From: Bacteroidaceae bacterium
GTDB taxonomy: Bacteria > Bacteroidota > Bacteroidia > Bacteroidales > Bacteroidaceae
Assembly: GCA_017622815.1 (NCBI GenBank)
Contig: JAGAQH010000001.1
Span: 17,801 to 81,800 of the forward strand
DNA: 64,000 nucleotides
Reading direction: 5' to 3'
Part shown: positions 1-8,936 of the stretch, piece after piece
Layout: the number at the start of each line of letters is the position of its first letter
Position numbering within the stretch: the stretch's first letter is position 1
The notes under the pieces: generated by a model
What the model saw: the letters and a program-made list of their open reading frames with translations, nothing else
Told to the model about the DNA's origin: nothing
The model's database searches: none
Program-made: the position numbers and the translations under genes

Positions 1-1
1 G

Positions 2-1150
2 GCGGAAGCCAAGGAGAAGAACAGACTTTCCGACTCCAGAGACCGCTTCAACAAAAGGGAGGACAACCTGAAATACCCCGTTGCCCTGCATGCCGAGTTC
101 TCCCAACCCGGCAATGAAGGTGTGGAAGGAAACATGCGCAGCCAAGGGACCTTTGCCATGGACTTCCCCAGATATTACGAAGAATTCCTGTTTTTCCTCG
201 GCGCCAGCGACACCACGAAATGGAAGAAAGGGCAACCTCCCGTATGGACACAGAACGGCAGGACGAAGCGCGACGAAGTGGACTTCCCCGAGTTCTATGT
301 CAAGTTGGACCATGTCTATCCCCGTTTCCCCAAACCATACGACTACTACCAGTCGCACATAGCACCCATGCCGAAGGACAACCCCCTGTACAATAGCATG
401 AACGAACAGGTGCGCATGCTGTCTGAGGTCACCATAGGGGCACGTCGCAACGGGCGAAGGAAATTCGGCCACTGGAGGCCAGCCTTCATAATAGACGCCT
501 ACGATGCCTTCAATGCCACGTGCGATGCCGGATTTGCACCGGGCTACTTTATGGGCGCCAACCGCTTCGGCGAGGACGTGGCACGCACCTATATAGGCGA
601 CATGAAGACCGACCGCAGATACGATATCAGTTACCGCTTCGACGGAAAGATATATAGCGAAGGAACGGCTATGCAGCGCCACAAGGAACAGACAGACATA
701 CCTGATGCAATGCCCCGATGGAGCAGCAACATGCCGGACCTCAAACGAGACAAGTACAATTATCTGTGGAATCTATACAAAGTGGTAGTATATACCGACT
801 ACTCTCCAAGAAAAGACAGGCATGGCAAGTACCGCGGGAACGAGTTGCCCAGCGTAACCATAGACCTGCAACTGCTGGACGACGGTGTGGAGCGCCTTTA
901 CAGAAAAAACCGCTACTGGAAGATGAAGGGATTCTCCATTCCGGACGAATTCTACTCGCCCGACTACTCCAAGCAGCCACTCCCAAAGGAAGACTATCGC
1001 CGAACCTTGTATTGGAACCCCAATGTAAGACTGGATGCAGACGGGCGTGCCACCATAAATCTATACAACAACTCCTCCACCAGCATCCTGCAAGTGAGTG
1101 CCGAAGGATGGACGCCTGACGGCACCCCCCAGTGCGGAAATGTCAACTAA
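2..1150 (+). CDS. C-terminal part of a large cell-envelope protein (partial)
   Basis: The reading frame is open from the window edge, so the start lies upstream and at least 382 residues are present. The tail has YWNPNVRLDADGRAT, then NLYNNSS and SAEGWTPDG. This is the ending seen in large Bacteroidales envelope proteins that combine carboxypeptidase-regulatory-like or TonB-plug domains with alpha-2-macroglobulin-like domains. A GTG at 122 could be read as a start, but the residues before it are in frame and look coding. The function is unknown. The family assignment rests on the last 40 residues only. A likely promoter for the next gene follows within 80 bp. Confidence 0.55.
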   Translation, partial: AEAKEKNRLSDSRDRFNKREDNLKYPVALHAEFSQPGNEGVEGNMRSQGTFAMDFPRYYEEFLFFLGASDTTKWKKGQPPVWTQNGRTKRDEVDFPEFYVKLDHVYPRFPKPYDYYQSHIAPMPKDNPLYNSMNEQVRMLSEVTIGARRNGRRKFGHWRPAFIIDAYDAFNATCDAGFAPGYFMGANRFGEDVARTYIGDMKTDRRYDISYRFDGKIYSEGTAMQRHKEQTDIPDAMPRWSSNMPDLKRDKYNYLWNLYKVVVYTDYSPRKDRHGKYRGNELPSVTIDLQLLDDGVERLYRKNRYWKMKGFSIPDEFYSPDYSKQPLPKEDYRRTLYWNPNVRLDADGRATINLYNNSSTSILQVSAEGWTPDGTPQCGNVN

Positions 1151-1220
1151 TATTGGTCAAAAACACCGCTATTAACATAATTTACCCCACCATTGGGGCA
1201 TCTTTGTCATCAGAATTTAA

Positions 1221-1228
1221 TATATTTG
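1221..1228 (+). promoter_or_regulatory. -7 box (TATATTTG) upstream of the sugar-kinase-like gene
   Basis: TATATTTG fits the Bacteroidota -7 consensus TAnnTTTG and lies 34 bp before the ATG at 1263. No TTTG sits at the ideal 19-21 bp spacing. The call rests on the -7 element and its position. Confidence 0.45.
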
Positions 1229-1262
1229 TAGTCGCATACATTCATTTAACCCAATCAATACT

Positions 1263-2366
1263 ATGGAACAGAACGAACTGAAGAACATTGTTTCCCACTT
1301 TGCCATCCGTGGCACAGTAAGCGAAATCAAGCCCCTCGGCGCCGGTCTCATCAACGACACCCTGTTGGTCACAACAGCCGAGGCAGATGCACCCAACTAT
1401 GTGCTGCAACGCGTGAATACCAACGTATTCCCCGATGTGGATCTGGTAATGCGCAACATCTATGCCGTGACCACCCACATACGCAAGAAACTGGAAGCAG
1501 CAGGCGAAACAGAGATTGACCGCAAGGTGCTGACCTTCATGCCCGCCAAGGACGACGAGACAAAACTCTATGCCATCGTGGACGGCCAGTACTGGCGCAT
1601 GATGATATTCATTGAGAATGCCGTGACAAAGCAGGCAGTAAACCCCGAGAGTTCACGCGCCGCCGGTAAGGCATTCGGCCAGTTCCAGGCCATGCTTGCC
1701 GACATCCCCGTGGAGTTGGGCGAGACAATCAAGGACTTCCACAACATGGAGTTCCGTCTGCAGCAGTTGCGCGAAGTAATTGCCAAGGACCCCGTAGGCC
1801 GTGTTGCCGAACCCGAAGTTCAGGCCATGCTGAAGGAGATAGACGCCCGTGCCGAGTACATGTGCCAGGCAGAGCGTATGGGCCGTGAGGGCATCCTGCC
1901 CAAGCGTGTATGCCATTGCGACACCAAGGTGAACAACATGATGTTCGACCAGCAGGACAACGTCCTCTGTGTAATCGACCTTGACACCGTGATGCCCAAC
2001 TTCATCTTCTCCGACTATGGCGACTTCCTGCGCACAGGTGCCAACAAGGTAGCCGAGGACCATCAGGACATGGATGCCGTTTGCTTCGACGTGGACATCT
2101 TCAAGGCATTCACCGAGGGTTATCTGGCAAGCGCAAGCAGTTTCCTGACACGCGTAGAGATAGAGAACCTGCCCTATGCCGTGAAACTCTTCCCCTACAT
2201 GCAGTGCGTACGTTTCCTGTGGGACTACCTCAGTGGCGACAAGTACTGGAAGTGCCAGTATGCCAACCACAACTTCGTGCGTGCCAACAACCAGCTGCAC
2301 CTGCTGCTCAGCATAGAGAAGCACGAGCCTGAGATGGAGGCATTCATCGCAGATTGCTTGAAGTAA
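1263..2366 (+). CDS. Phosphotransferase of the APH/NahK-like family (possible N-acetylhexosamine kinase)
   Basis: This 367-residue protein has the aminoglycoside-phosphotransferase kinase fold. The catalytic loop reads HCDTKVNNMMFD, with the Asp as base and Asn as metal ligand, and is followed by the magnesium-binding VIDLDTVMP. Length and N-terminal pattern (LGAGLINDTLLV) resemble NahK-type N-acetylhexosamine 1-kinases. Bacteroidota relatives are often annotated as mucin-desulfation-linked MdsC-like proteins. An amino-sugar 1-kinase role would suit the sialic-acid/fucose genes about 9 kb away, but it is not in their operon and the substrate is inferred. nhaA follows after 35 bp on the same strand and may be cotranscribed. 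The kinase fold is sure; the sugar specificity is not. Confidence 0.75.
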   Translation: MEQNELKNIVSHFAIRGTVSEIKPLGAGLINDTLLVTTAEADAPNYVLQRVNTNVFPDVDLVMRNIYAVTTHIRKKLEAAGETEIDRKVLTFMPAKDDETKLYAIVDGQYWRMMIFIENAVTKQAVNPESSRAAGKAFGQFQAMLADIPVELGETIKDFHNMEFRLQQLREVIAKDPVGRVAEPEVQAMLKEIDARAEYMCQAERMGREGILPKRVCHCDTKVNNMMFDQQDNVLCVIDLDTVMPNFIFSDYGDFLRTGANKVAEDHQDMDAVCFDVDIFKAFTEGYLASASSFLTRVEIENLPYAVKLFPYMQCVRFLWDYLSGDKYWKCQYANHNFVRANNQLHLLLSIEKHEPEMEAFIADCLK

Positions 2367-2401
2367 TCATCCGCCCCGCAAAAAGCGTGGCATAAACATA
2401 A

Positions 2402-3787
2402 ATGAAACATAACTATAGTCTTATGTCCACTATCAGGAAGTATGCCGAGAGCGGCAAACTCCTGATAGTGGCAACAATCGCCGCCCTCTTTGCGGCAAAC
2501 CTGCCTTTAACACGCGACTGGTACAGCAGTTTCTGGCAGGAACCATTGAACCTTGTCGTTGCAGGCTATGACCTGCTTAGCCACAATGGCCAAAGCCTGA
2601 CCATAGGAGGTTTTATCAACGACTTTTTTATGGCCATATTCTTCCTCTCCGTGGGTTTGGAACTGAAGAGGGAGATTTTCTGTGGAGGAGAACTCTCCTC
2701 CCTGCGCAAAGCCCTACTTCCTGTTCTTGCGGCAATAGGTGGCATGATTGTGCCCACCATAGTATTTGGCATTGCATGTTACCTGACAGGCGACGCCAAA
2801 TACATGGACATCATGGAGCGAGGCATGCCCATCCCCATGGCCACAGACATTGCATTCTCGCTGGGTGTGCTGTCCATGTTCTCCAAACGTGTGCCCACAG
2901 GACTGAAAGTATTTCTTGCCACACTGGCCGTGGCAGACGACCTCGGCGGCATTCTTGTCATTGCCATAAATTACACCGACCACATCTCCCTGCCGCATCT
3001 TGGCGGAGTGCTCGGATGCATACTGGCATGCATGTATCTGTCGTATCGCAAGGTACATAGCAAGATTGGCTACTTCGGCATAGGTTTGTTCATGTGGTGG
3101 TTCATGTTCCAAAGCGGCATACATTCTACCATAGCAGGCGTGGCACTTGCCTTCTGCATACCCGCCAGGCTGAGCCGTGGAACAAAGTATTATATAGAGA
3201 AGATACGCGAGCAGATTGACAAGTTCCCTCAATATGAGGTTACCGCACACGACAAGCGTACACCGCACATGCTCACACAGACCGAGATACAGGACCTTCG
3301 CGCCATAGAATCCGCTTCCGACCATCTCATATCCACATTGCAGGATGCGGAAGACGTGCTGCGCAACCCTATCAGCATGCTCATCATCCCCATATTTGCC
3401 TTTGCCAATGCCGGCGTATGCTTCGAGGGCATGAGCATAGACAACCTCACCCAGGGCGTCGGGCTTGGCGTATTCCTTGGTTTGGTAATAGGAAAGTTCT
3501 CCGGTGTAATGATGGCATGCTGGCTCAGTGTAAAGGCAAAGATAGTACAGTTGCCGGACGGTGCCACTTGGGCCTCGTTGTCAGGAATAGCCATGCTTTG
3601 CGGCATCGGCTTCACCGTAAGCATGTTCATGGCAGAACTGTCCTATCCCCTGAATTTGGAAGGCCAGGAACCGGCCTTAATGAAACTGCTGCTTAACGAT
3701 GCCAAGTTGGGCATATTGTGTGGCACCATTACCAGTGCGGCGATAGGTTCCATAATATTAAAAAGAACCCTCCCCAGCAAAGGTTGA
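2402..3787 (+). CDS. nhaA: Na+/H+ antiporter NhaA
   Basis: A 461-residue inner-membrane antiporter that exchanges sodium for protons in pH and salt homeostasis. The two functional signatures are present: MATDIAFSLG (equivalent of E. coli Asp133) and VADDLGGI (Asp163/Asp164 pair). It is longer than the E. coli protein (388 aa). The extra length is a hydrophilic cytoplasmic insert around residues 260-310 (IREQIDKFPQ to STLQDAEDVL), common in Bacteroidota homologues. An internal ATG at 2423 is an equally reasonable start. A strong hairpin terminator follows at about 3901. Confidence 0.96.
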   Translation: MKHNYSLMSTIRKYAESGKLLIVATIAALFAANLPLTRDWYSSFWQEPLNLVVAGYDLLSHNGQSLTIGGFINDFFMAIFFLSVGLELKREIFCGGELSSLRKALLPVLAAIGGMIVPTIVFGIACYLTGDAKYMDIMERGMPIPMATDIAFSLGVLSMFSKRVPTGLKVFLATLAVADDLGGILVIAINYTDHISLPHLGGVLGCILACMYLSYRKVHSKIGYFGIGLFMWWFMFQSGIHSTIAGVALAFCIPARLSRGTKYYIEKIREQIDKFPQYEVTAHDKRTPHMLTQTEIQDLRAIESASDHLISTLQDAEDVLRNPISMLIIPIFAFANAGVCFEGMSIDNLTQGVGLGVFLGLVIGKFSGVMMACWLSVKAKIVQLPDGATWASLSGIAMLCGIGFTVSMFMAELSYPLNLEGQEPALMKLLLNDAKLGILCGTITSAAIGSIILKRTLPSKG

Positions 3788-4113
3788 GGCACAGTACCAG
3801 GAAAAGAAAGTCGGGAACACCGTTGCACCGACAGGCATGGCAAGACGACCGGCTGAAAATGCACCGATACATAATCATATTGCACTAACGACAAAAAAGA
3901 AAGGCTTCCTGCACAATAACAGGAAGCCTTTTATCGTTATAGGGATATAACAGACATGTTACCACCCGCCATGCCCTGCATGCGAATGACATGTCCCTAA
4001 ATACAACGCCTATGCCACTTCCTCTACCCCAACCTGTACTTTTACCGAAGAAAGAGGTGCTTGAAAGCCTGCGCCGTTTTGCAAGAGAATTCCGTCCCCA
4101 ATAGCGAACACGA
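3788..4113. other. Intergenic region between convergent nhaA and the ECF sigma gene
   Basis: 326 bp with no plausible gene. The only clear element is the bidirectional terminator at 3901-3930. The rest (3931-4113) shows no repeat or promoter that can be supported. Confidence 0.6.
3901..3930. terminator. Bidirectional intrinsic terminator
   Basis: Perfect 11-bp stem AAGGCTTCCTG / CAGGAAGCCTT with an 8-nt loop. Read on the minus strand the stem is followed by TCTTTTTTGTCG, a good U-tract, so it probably serves mainly the minus-strand ECF sigma gene. The plus-strand tail (TTATCG) is weaker but can serve nhaA. Confidence 0.85.
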
Positions 4114-4704
4114 CTAAACAGCCAGTTCCAAGGAGTTGTCCATTATCATCTTGCGCAAGTTCATGGTAGCATAGCGCATACGACCCAAAGCCGTATTTAT
4201 GCTCACATTAGTAATTTGTGCAATCTCCTTGAAAGACAAGTCCTCGTAGAACCTGAGATGGACGATCTCCTGCTGCACGGGAGGCAACATGCCAATCATT
4301 TTCGACAAGGTTGCCACATCGGCCCTACGCAACATATCATCCTCGCAACATTCTTGGGAAAGCCTTACATTATTATATAATACATTGCTTTGCATGTCTC
4401 CGTCGCATTGGGGCATGATCTTGCTATTGCGTACAGCGTCAATGACAAGATTATGAGCAATGCGCATGAGCCATGCCGAAAACTTGCCCGTGGCCCTGTA
4501 CTGGTGGCTACGTATGCACACAATGGCCTTCATGAAAGTTTCCTGAAATACATCATTCGCCTGCTCCACATCTTGGGTCAGACGCATCACATATGCATAA
4601 AGTGCTTCCTGATTTCTTTCGAGCAACACATCAAAAGCCTTGTCAACGCCTTGTTCATACAATTCCGCCAATTCGTGGTCGGACATTGCAGCAAATTTAC
4701 TCAT
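4114..4704 (-). CDS. ECF-type sigma-70 family RNA polymerase sigma factor
   Basis: 196 residues with region 2 (ANDVFQETFMKA, FSAWLMRIAHNLVIDAVR) and region 4 HTH (LPPVQQEIVHLRFYEDLSFKEIA, then NVSINTALGRMRYA). It would direct core RNA polymerase to a stress or envelope regulon. No anti-sigma gene is adjacent, so it is an orphan ECF of a type common in Bacteroidota. It is convergent with nhaA and divergent from the glutamine synthetase gene. The target regulon cannot be read from the sequence. Confidence 0.93.
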   Translation of the reverse strand: MSKFAAMSDHELAELYEQGVDKAFDVLLERNQEALYAYVMRLTQDVEQANDVFQETFMKAIVCIRSHQYRATGKFSAWLMRIAHNLVIDAVRNSKIMPQCDGDMQSNVLYNNVRLSQECCEDDMLRRADVATLSKMIGMLPPVQQEIVHLRFYEDLSFKEIAQITNVSINTALGRMRYATMNLRKMIMDNSLELAV

Positions 4705-4874
4705 ACCTCTGTTATAATTTCTATTTTGGAGTAGAGTTCTTGTCTATAGGCTTACGTGGTTTTTAATGTGAATTTAATACTAAATGCCCGCTTTCAATGC
4801 ACGGACTGGGCACAAAGTACGTCTTTTTTTTCCAATAAAACAAGAATAGCGAGAAGAAATACATCAAAAAACGC

Positions 4875-4882
4875 TATCTTTG
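4875..4882 (+). promoter_or_regulatory. -7 box (TATCTTTG) for the glutamine synthetase gene
   Basis: TATCTTTG matches TAnnTTTG and lies 62 bp upstream of the ATG at 4945. No clear TTTG at -33 spacing, as expected if the promoter needs an activator or another sigma factor. Confidence 0.5.
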
Positions 4883-4944
4883 TGCCTGTAGGCCCACATG
4901 CAACTGGGCGCAGACATTGATATTTCACAAAAAACGATACTACT

Positions 4945-6447
4945 ATGAACAAGGAACTTGCTATGAATCCCAACAAACTGGTAGCCTTCCTGGGCAAACC
5001 ATGCAAGGAATTCACAAAGGCGGACATCGTCCGCTTCATCGAAGAGAATGAAATAAGGATGGTGAACTTCATGTATCCCGCCGGCGACGGCAGGTTGAAG
5101 ACACTGAACTTCGTAATAAACAACCTGGCGTATCTGGATGCCATACTGACATGTGGCGAGCGTGTGGACGGCAGCAGCCTGTTCCCCTTCATCGAGGCAG
5201 GCAGCAGCGACCTCTATGTCCTGCCACGTTTCAGCACGGCCTTCCTGGATCCCTTTGCCGAGATCCCTACCCTGTCCATGCTTTGCTCCTATTTCAACAA
5301 GGACGGAGAACCTCTGGAGAGTTCGCCCGAGAACACCCTGCGCAAGGCATGCCGCGCCTTCAACGAAGTGACCGGCATGGAGTTCCAGGCTATGGGCGAG
5401 TTGGAGTACTACGTTATTGCTCCGGACACGGAAATGTTCCCTGCCACCGACCAGAAGGGTTATCACGAATCGGCTCCCTATGCCAAGTTCAATGAGTTCC
5501 GCACCCAGTGCATGGCATACATCGCACAGGCAGGCGGACAGATAAAGTACGGTCACTCCGAGGTGGGCAACTTCACCATCGACGGCATGATTTACGAACA
5601 GAACGAGATAGAGTTCCTGCCCGTACGTGCCGAGGATGCCGCCGACCAGTTGATGATTGCCAAGTGGATTATCCGCAACCTGGCATACGAACTGGGTTAT
5701 GACATCACCTTCGCCCCCAAGATTACCGCCGGCAAGGCAGGTTCAGGTCTGCACATACACATGCGCATCGTCAAGGACGGCCAGAACCAGATGCTGGAGG
5801 GCGGCGTACTCTCCGCAACAGCACGTCGTGCCATTGCCGGCATGATGGAGTTGGCACCTTCCATCACCGCCTTCGGCAATACCAACCCAACCTCATACTT
5901 CCGTCTGGTTCCCCATCAGGAGGCTCCCACCAATATCTGCTGGGGCGACCGCAACCGCTCCGTACTGGTGCGCGTGCCATTGGGTTGGGCGGCAAAGAGC
6001 GACATGTGCAAGATTGCCAACCCCTTGGAGAACGAGAGCAACTACGACACATCACAGAAGCAGACGGTGGAGATGCGTTCTCCGGACGGTTCTGCCGACA
6101 TATACCAACTGATTGCCGGTCTTTGCGTGGCATGCCGTCATGGCTTTGAGATGGAGAACGCTCTGGAAACAGCAGAGAAGACCTATGTGAACGTGAACAT
6201 CCACCAGAAGGAGAACGAGGACAAGTTGAAGGACCTGGCTCAGTTGCCCGACAGTTGCGAGGCAAGTGCCGATTGTCTGGAAAACCAGCGTGCCGTGTTC
6301 GAGCAGCACAACGTCTTCAGCCCCGCCATGATAGACGGTATCATAAAGCGTCTGCGCTCATACGGCGACAAGACCTTGCGTGCCGACATCAACGGCAATC
6401 AGGAGGAGATGCTGAAACTGGTGGAGAAGTATTTCCATTGCGGATGA
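4945..6447 (+). CDS. glnA: Glutamine synthetase family protein
   Basis: 500-residue enzyme of the type I-like class, about the size of bacterial GS-I and much shorter than the GSIII (GlnN) also common in Bacteroidota. It should join glutamate and ammonia using ATP in the cytoplasm. Visible signatures: VDGSS near residue 73, the ATP-binding loop PKITAGKAGSGLHIHM near residue 255, and the C-terminal VEMRSPDGSADIYQLIAGL, which corresponds to the active-site EFRxPD motif. A second start in frame (MNPNKL, residue 7) is possible. It stands alone; a -7 box precedes it and a repeat-rich region follows it. Confidence 0.9.
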   Translation: MNKELAMNPNKLVAFLGKPCKEFTKADIVRFIEENEIRMVNFMYPAGDGRLKTLNFVINNLAYLDAILTCGERVDGSSLFPFIEAGSSDLYVLPRFSTAFLDPFAEIPTLSMLCSYFNKDGEPLESSPENTLRKACRAFNEVTGMEFQAMGELEYYVIAPDTEMFPATDQKGYHESAPYAKFNEFRTQCMAYIAQAGGQIKYGHSEVGNFTIDGMIYEQNEIEFLPVRAEDAADQLMIAKWIIRNLAYELGYDITFAPKITAGKAGSGLHIHMRIVKDGQNQMLEGGVLSATARRAIAGMMELAPSITAFGNTNPTSYFRLVPHQEAPTNICWGDRNRSVLVRVPLGWAAKSDMCKIANPLENESNYDTSQKQTVEMRSPDGSADIYQLIAGLCVACRHGFEMENALETAEKTYVNVNIHQKENEDKLKDLAQLPDSCEASADCLENQRAVFEQHNVFSPAMIDGIIKRLRSYGDKTLRADINGNQEEMLKLVEKYFHCG

Positions 6448-6448
6448 G

Positions 6449-6484
6449 GTAAACGGAAAACGGAAATCGGAAAACGGAAAACTA
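6449..6484. repeat. Short tandem array after the glutamine synthetase stop
   Basis: Near-identical copies of CGGAAAA(C/T) with a period of about 8 bp (CGGAAAACGGAAATCGG, then CGGAAAACGGAAAACT), beginning right after the stop codon. One of several arrays placed directly after stop codons in this window. Confidence 0.7.
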
Positions 6485-6485
6485 A

Positions 6486-6605
6486 CATACCCCCTCCGTC
6501 GCTTCGCTCCTCGTCCCCCTGTCTCAGGGGGACAAAGAGGGTTTAGCGTTATTACCAACTTTCTCCCCCTGAGACAGGGGGAGTCCCGAAGGGGAGGGGG
6601 TATGA
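6486..6605. repeat. Long inverted repeat of the CATACCCCCTCCG family
   Basis: The left arm starts CATACCCCCTCCG and includes CCCCCTGTCTCAGGGGGAC, a hairpin by itself. The right arm contains CCCCCTGAGACAGGGGGAG and ends GGAGGGGGTATG, the reverse complement of the left end. Related units occur at 38619-38831 and near 39268-39320. Confidence 0.75.
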
Positions 6606-6650
6606 TGAAAACGGAATGGTGAAAACTGCGTGTAAGCGAGAGCATGGTAG

Positions 6651-6708
6651 GGACACGGCATGCCGTGTCCGATAACAATAGCAAAAGCGGACTCGGCATG
6701 CCGAGTCC
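6651..6708. repeat. Paired 20-bp palindromes (REP-like, opposite orientation)
   Basis: GGACACGGCATGCCGTGTCC at 6651-6670 is preceded by GTAG. GGACTCGGCATGCCGAGTCC at 6689-6708 is followed by CTAC. The two face each other like a bacterial interspersed mosaic element. The A/T change in the arm is matched on the other side, keeping the stem perfect. Confidence 0.85.
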
Positions 6709-6799
6709 CTACAACCCCGAGCGTGAGCAACTAAGACGATAGTCAAGACGACATAGCCGGATTAAAACGGGGAACTGCGATTGACCGAGAACATTGTAG

Positions 6800-6819
6800 G
6801 GACACGGCATGCCGTGTCC
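6800..6819. repeat. 20-bp palindrome (REP-like)
   Basis: GGACACGGCATGCCGTGTCC preceded by GTAG, identical to the copy at 6651, lying 28 bp before the start of the GH43-like lipoprotein gene. Confidence 0.85.
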
Positions 6820-6847
6820 GTTTTCCCCTAATAAAGTGGTGTATATC

Positions 6848-7861
6848 ATGAAAAGACTACTTAACTACCTTATGGTTCTGGGTGTCTTCATCCTTGCAGG
6901 TTGTTCGGCATCCAAAGGCACTTCATCCGAAAACGATTGGGTGCGGGTGACTAACGGCAACCTCTGGCTTACGGCCGAGGGAGACACCGTACAGGCACAC
7001 GCACCGGGTTTCCTGCGACAGGGGGACACTTGGTATATGGTAGGAGAAGACCGAGGACGTGAATGGCGTCCCGATGTGAACCTGTACAGCAGCAAGGATC
7101 TCCAGCACTGGCACTTCGAGAAGAAGATAATAGAGAACGGCGTCACCAGCCCCGACCTCGGCAAAAGCCGCATGATAGAGCGCGCCAAACTGCTCTACAA
7201 CAAGAAGACCAAGCGCTTCGTCGTATGGTGCCATTGGGAGTCGTCGAACTACGGAGCCTCCGAGGCGGCCTGTTTTTCCAGCGACAAGATAGACGGCACC
7301 TACCGTCTGGAATGGAGCGGACGTCCTCTGGGCATAAAAAGCAGGGACTGCAACGTGTTTGTGGATAGCGATGGCACGGCGTACTTCATCTCCACCACCG
7401 TGGAGAACCAGCACCTGGGACTTTTCCGTCTTTCGGACGACTATCTGTCCGTAGTGGAGCACACACGCTTGTTTGCCGGCCAGCGCCGCGAGGCACCTGC
7501 CATAGTCAAGTTGGGACAGCGCTACTTCATGTTCTCCTCTGCCTGCACGGGATGGGCGCCCAACCAGTGCAAACTCTCGTGGAGCGACAACCTGAAGGAG
7601 GGTTGGAGCCCTCTGGAGAACATAGGCGACAACAAGGCTTTCCGCACCCAACCGGCCGCCATACTGGAGGTCAAGGGAACAAAGGACACCACCTACCTCT
7701 ACGTGGGTGACCGCTGGAAAGACCCCAATCTGGCACAATCCAAGACTATCATCTTCCCAGTCACCTTCACGGACACATCGTGCGACTTCCGCTATCGCGA
7801 CAGTTTCGAGATAAACTTCAAGACCGGAGAGTGGAGAGAAGACACCAAAGCGAAGAAGTAA
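6848..7861 (+). CDS. GH43-like beta-propeller lipoprotein
   Basis: Starting at ATG 6848 gives 337 residues beginning MKRLLNYLMVLGVFILAGC, a lipoprotein signal with lipobox LAGC; the upstream in-frame ATG at 6809 would bury the signal and lies in a palindrome. The mature part looks like a five-bladed propeller of the GH43/GH117 clan: HAPGFLRQGDTWYMVGED, YSSKDLQHW, SRDCNVFVDSDGTAYFI and REAPAIVKLGQRYFMFSS. The SRDCNVF...DGTAYFI pattern resembles exo-beta-1,3-galactanase-type GH43 enzymes. It probably acts on an exported glycan at the cell surface or in the periplasm. A second GH43-like gene follows after 38 bp, so the two form an operon. Confidence 0.8.
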   Translation: MKRLLNYLMVLGVFILAGCSASKGTSSENDWVRVTNGNLWLTAEGDTVQAHAPGFLRQGDTWYMVGEDRGREWRPDVNLYSSKDLQHWHFEKKIIENGVTSPDLGKSRMIERAKLLYNKKTKRFVVWCHWESSNYGASEAACFSSDKIDGTYRLEWSGRPLGIKSRDCNVFVDSDGTAYFISTTVENQHLGLFRLSDDYLSVVEHTRLFAGQRREAPAIVKLGQRYFMFSSACTGWAPNQCKLSWSDNLKEGWSPLENIGDNKAFRTQPAAILEVKGTKDTTYLYVGDRWKDPNLAQSKTIIFPVTFTDTSCDFRYRDSFEINFKTGEWREDTKAKK

Positions 7862-7899
7862 GGCAACAAAGAGCGTGCCTCCACTCCCCCCCCGAAACT

Positions 7900-8850
7900 A
7901 TGCGAAGCCTGTTAACCATAATCCTGAGTCTCTCGGCATGTCTGTCAATACATGCCGGAGAACCCTATGTGGCCTATCTCTTCGCCTATTTTCAGGGCAA
8001 CCACATCAGCCAGGAGGCTGTATGCTTTGCCGTCAGCAAGGACGGATACAACTTCCGCGCCCTGAACGGGAACAAGCCTGTATTGGATTCCAAGACCATC
8101 AGTTCCACTGGTGGAGTGCGCGACCCGCATATCCTTAGGGCAGAGGACGGAAAAACCTTCTACATGGTACTGACGGACATGGTGTCAGCCAACGGCTGGG
8201 ACTCCAACCGCGCCATGGTAATGCTCCGTTCCACCGACCTGATACATTGGACCCATAGTGTGGTAAACATACAGAAACGCTTCCGTGGCAACAAGGATCT
8301 GAAACGTGTCTGGGCGCCACAAACCATCTATGACTCCAAGAAAGGGCGCTACATGCTCTACTGGTCAATGAAGCACGGTAACGGTCCCGACATCATCTAC
8401 TATGCCTATGCCAACAAGAATTTCACAGACCTCGCCACCAAACCGCGACCTCTCTTCCTGCCATCCGACGGCAAGTCGTGCATAGACGGTGACATTGTTT
8501 TCAAGGACGGAACGTATCACCTCTTCTATAAAACCGAGGGACACGGCAACGGCATACGCAAGGCCACCACTTCCGACCTCACCTCAGGATGCTGGACAGA
8601 AGAATCCGGCTACAAGCAACTGACCTCAGAAGCCGTAGAGGGTTCTGGCACTTTCCGCCTCATCGGACAGGACAAATACATACTCATGTACGACGTCTAC
8701 ATGAAAGGACAATACCATTTCACGGAAACCACAGACCTCAGTCATTTCCGTTTCACCGACCGTCCTGTCAACATGGATTTCCATCCACGACACGGCAGCA
8801 TCATCCCCATAACACAAACAGAACTGGACAGACTTGTGAAGGAATGGTAA
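7900..8850 (+). CDS. GH43 family glycoside hydrolase
   Basis: Starting at 7900 gives 316 residues with a cleavable signal (MRSLLTIILSLSACLSIHA). An upstream in-frame start at 7780 would overlap the preceding gene and mask the signal. GH43 hallmarks: GGVRDPHILRAEDGKTFYMV (blade II RDP motif), VWAPQTIYD (the WAPQ/E motif), CIDGDIVFKDGTYHLFYKTE and EGSGTFRLIGQDKYIL. Typical activity is removal of arabinose, xylose or galactose residues from plant or host glycans; the substrate cannot be fixed here. No SusC/SusD genes lie next to it, so this is not a classic polysaccharide-utilisation locus. Confidence 0.85.
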   Translation: MRSLLTIILSLSACLSIHAGEPYVAYLFAYFQGNHISQEAVCFAVSKDGYNFRALNGNKPVLDSKTISSTGGVRDPHILRAEDGKTFYMVLTDMVSANGWDSNRAMVMLRSTDLIHWTHSVVNIQKRFRGNKDLKRVWAPQTIYDSKKGRYMLYWSMKHGNGPDIIYYAYANKNFTDLATKPRPLFLPSDGKSCIDGDIVFKDGTYHLFYKTEGHGNGIRKATTSDLTSGCWTEESGYKQLTSEAVEGSGTFRLIGQDKYILMYDVYMKGQYHFTETTDLSHFRFTDRPVNMDFHPRHGSIIPITQTELDRLVKEW

Positions 8851-8883
8851 TACACACACCTCCATATATTGGATAATATTTCG

Positions 8884-8891
8884 TACCTTTG
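8884..8891 (+). promoter_or_regulatory. -7 box (TACCTTTG) upstream of the OB-fold lipoprotein gene
   Basis: TACCTTTG matches TAnnTTTG, 45 bp before the ATG at 8937. No TTTG at the ideal -33 position. Confidence 0.5.
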
Positions 8892-8936
8892 TCACGCATA
8901 ACAAACTACTAACAAATAAACACACAACACAAACAA

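Larger units (their letters stand above)
6448..6847. other. 400-bp non-coding region made almost entirely of repeats
   Basis: Between the glutamine synthetase and the GH43-like lipoprotein genes no credible gene is seen. The region holds a tandem array (6449-6484), a long C/G-rich inverted repeat (6486-6605) and three 20-bp palindromes (6651-6670, 6689-6708, 6800-6819). Confidence 0.75.

Noticed and set aside
6809-6847. Earlier start for the GH43-like lipoprotein
   Set aside because: The codons lie in and after a dispersed palindrome and would hide the lipoprotein signal that begins at 6848.
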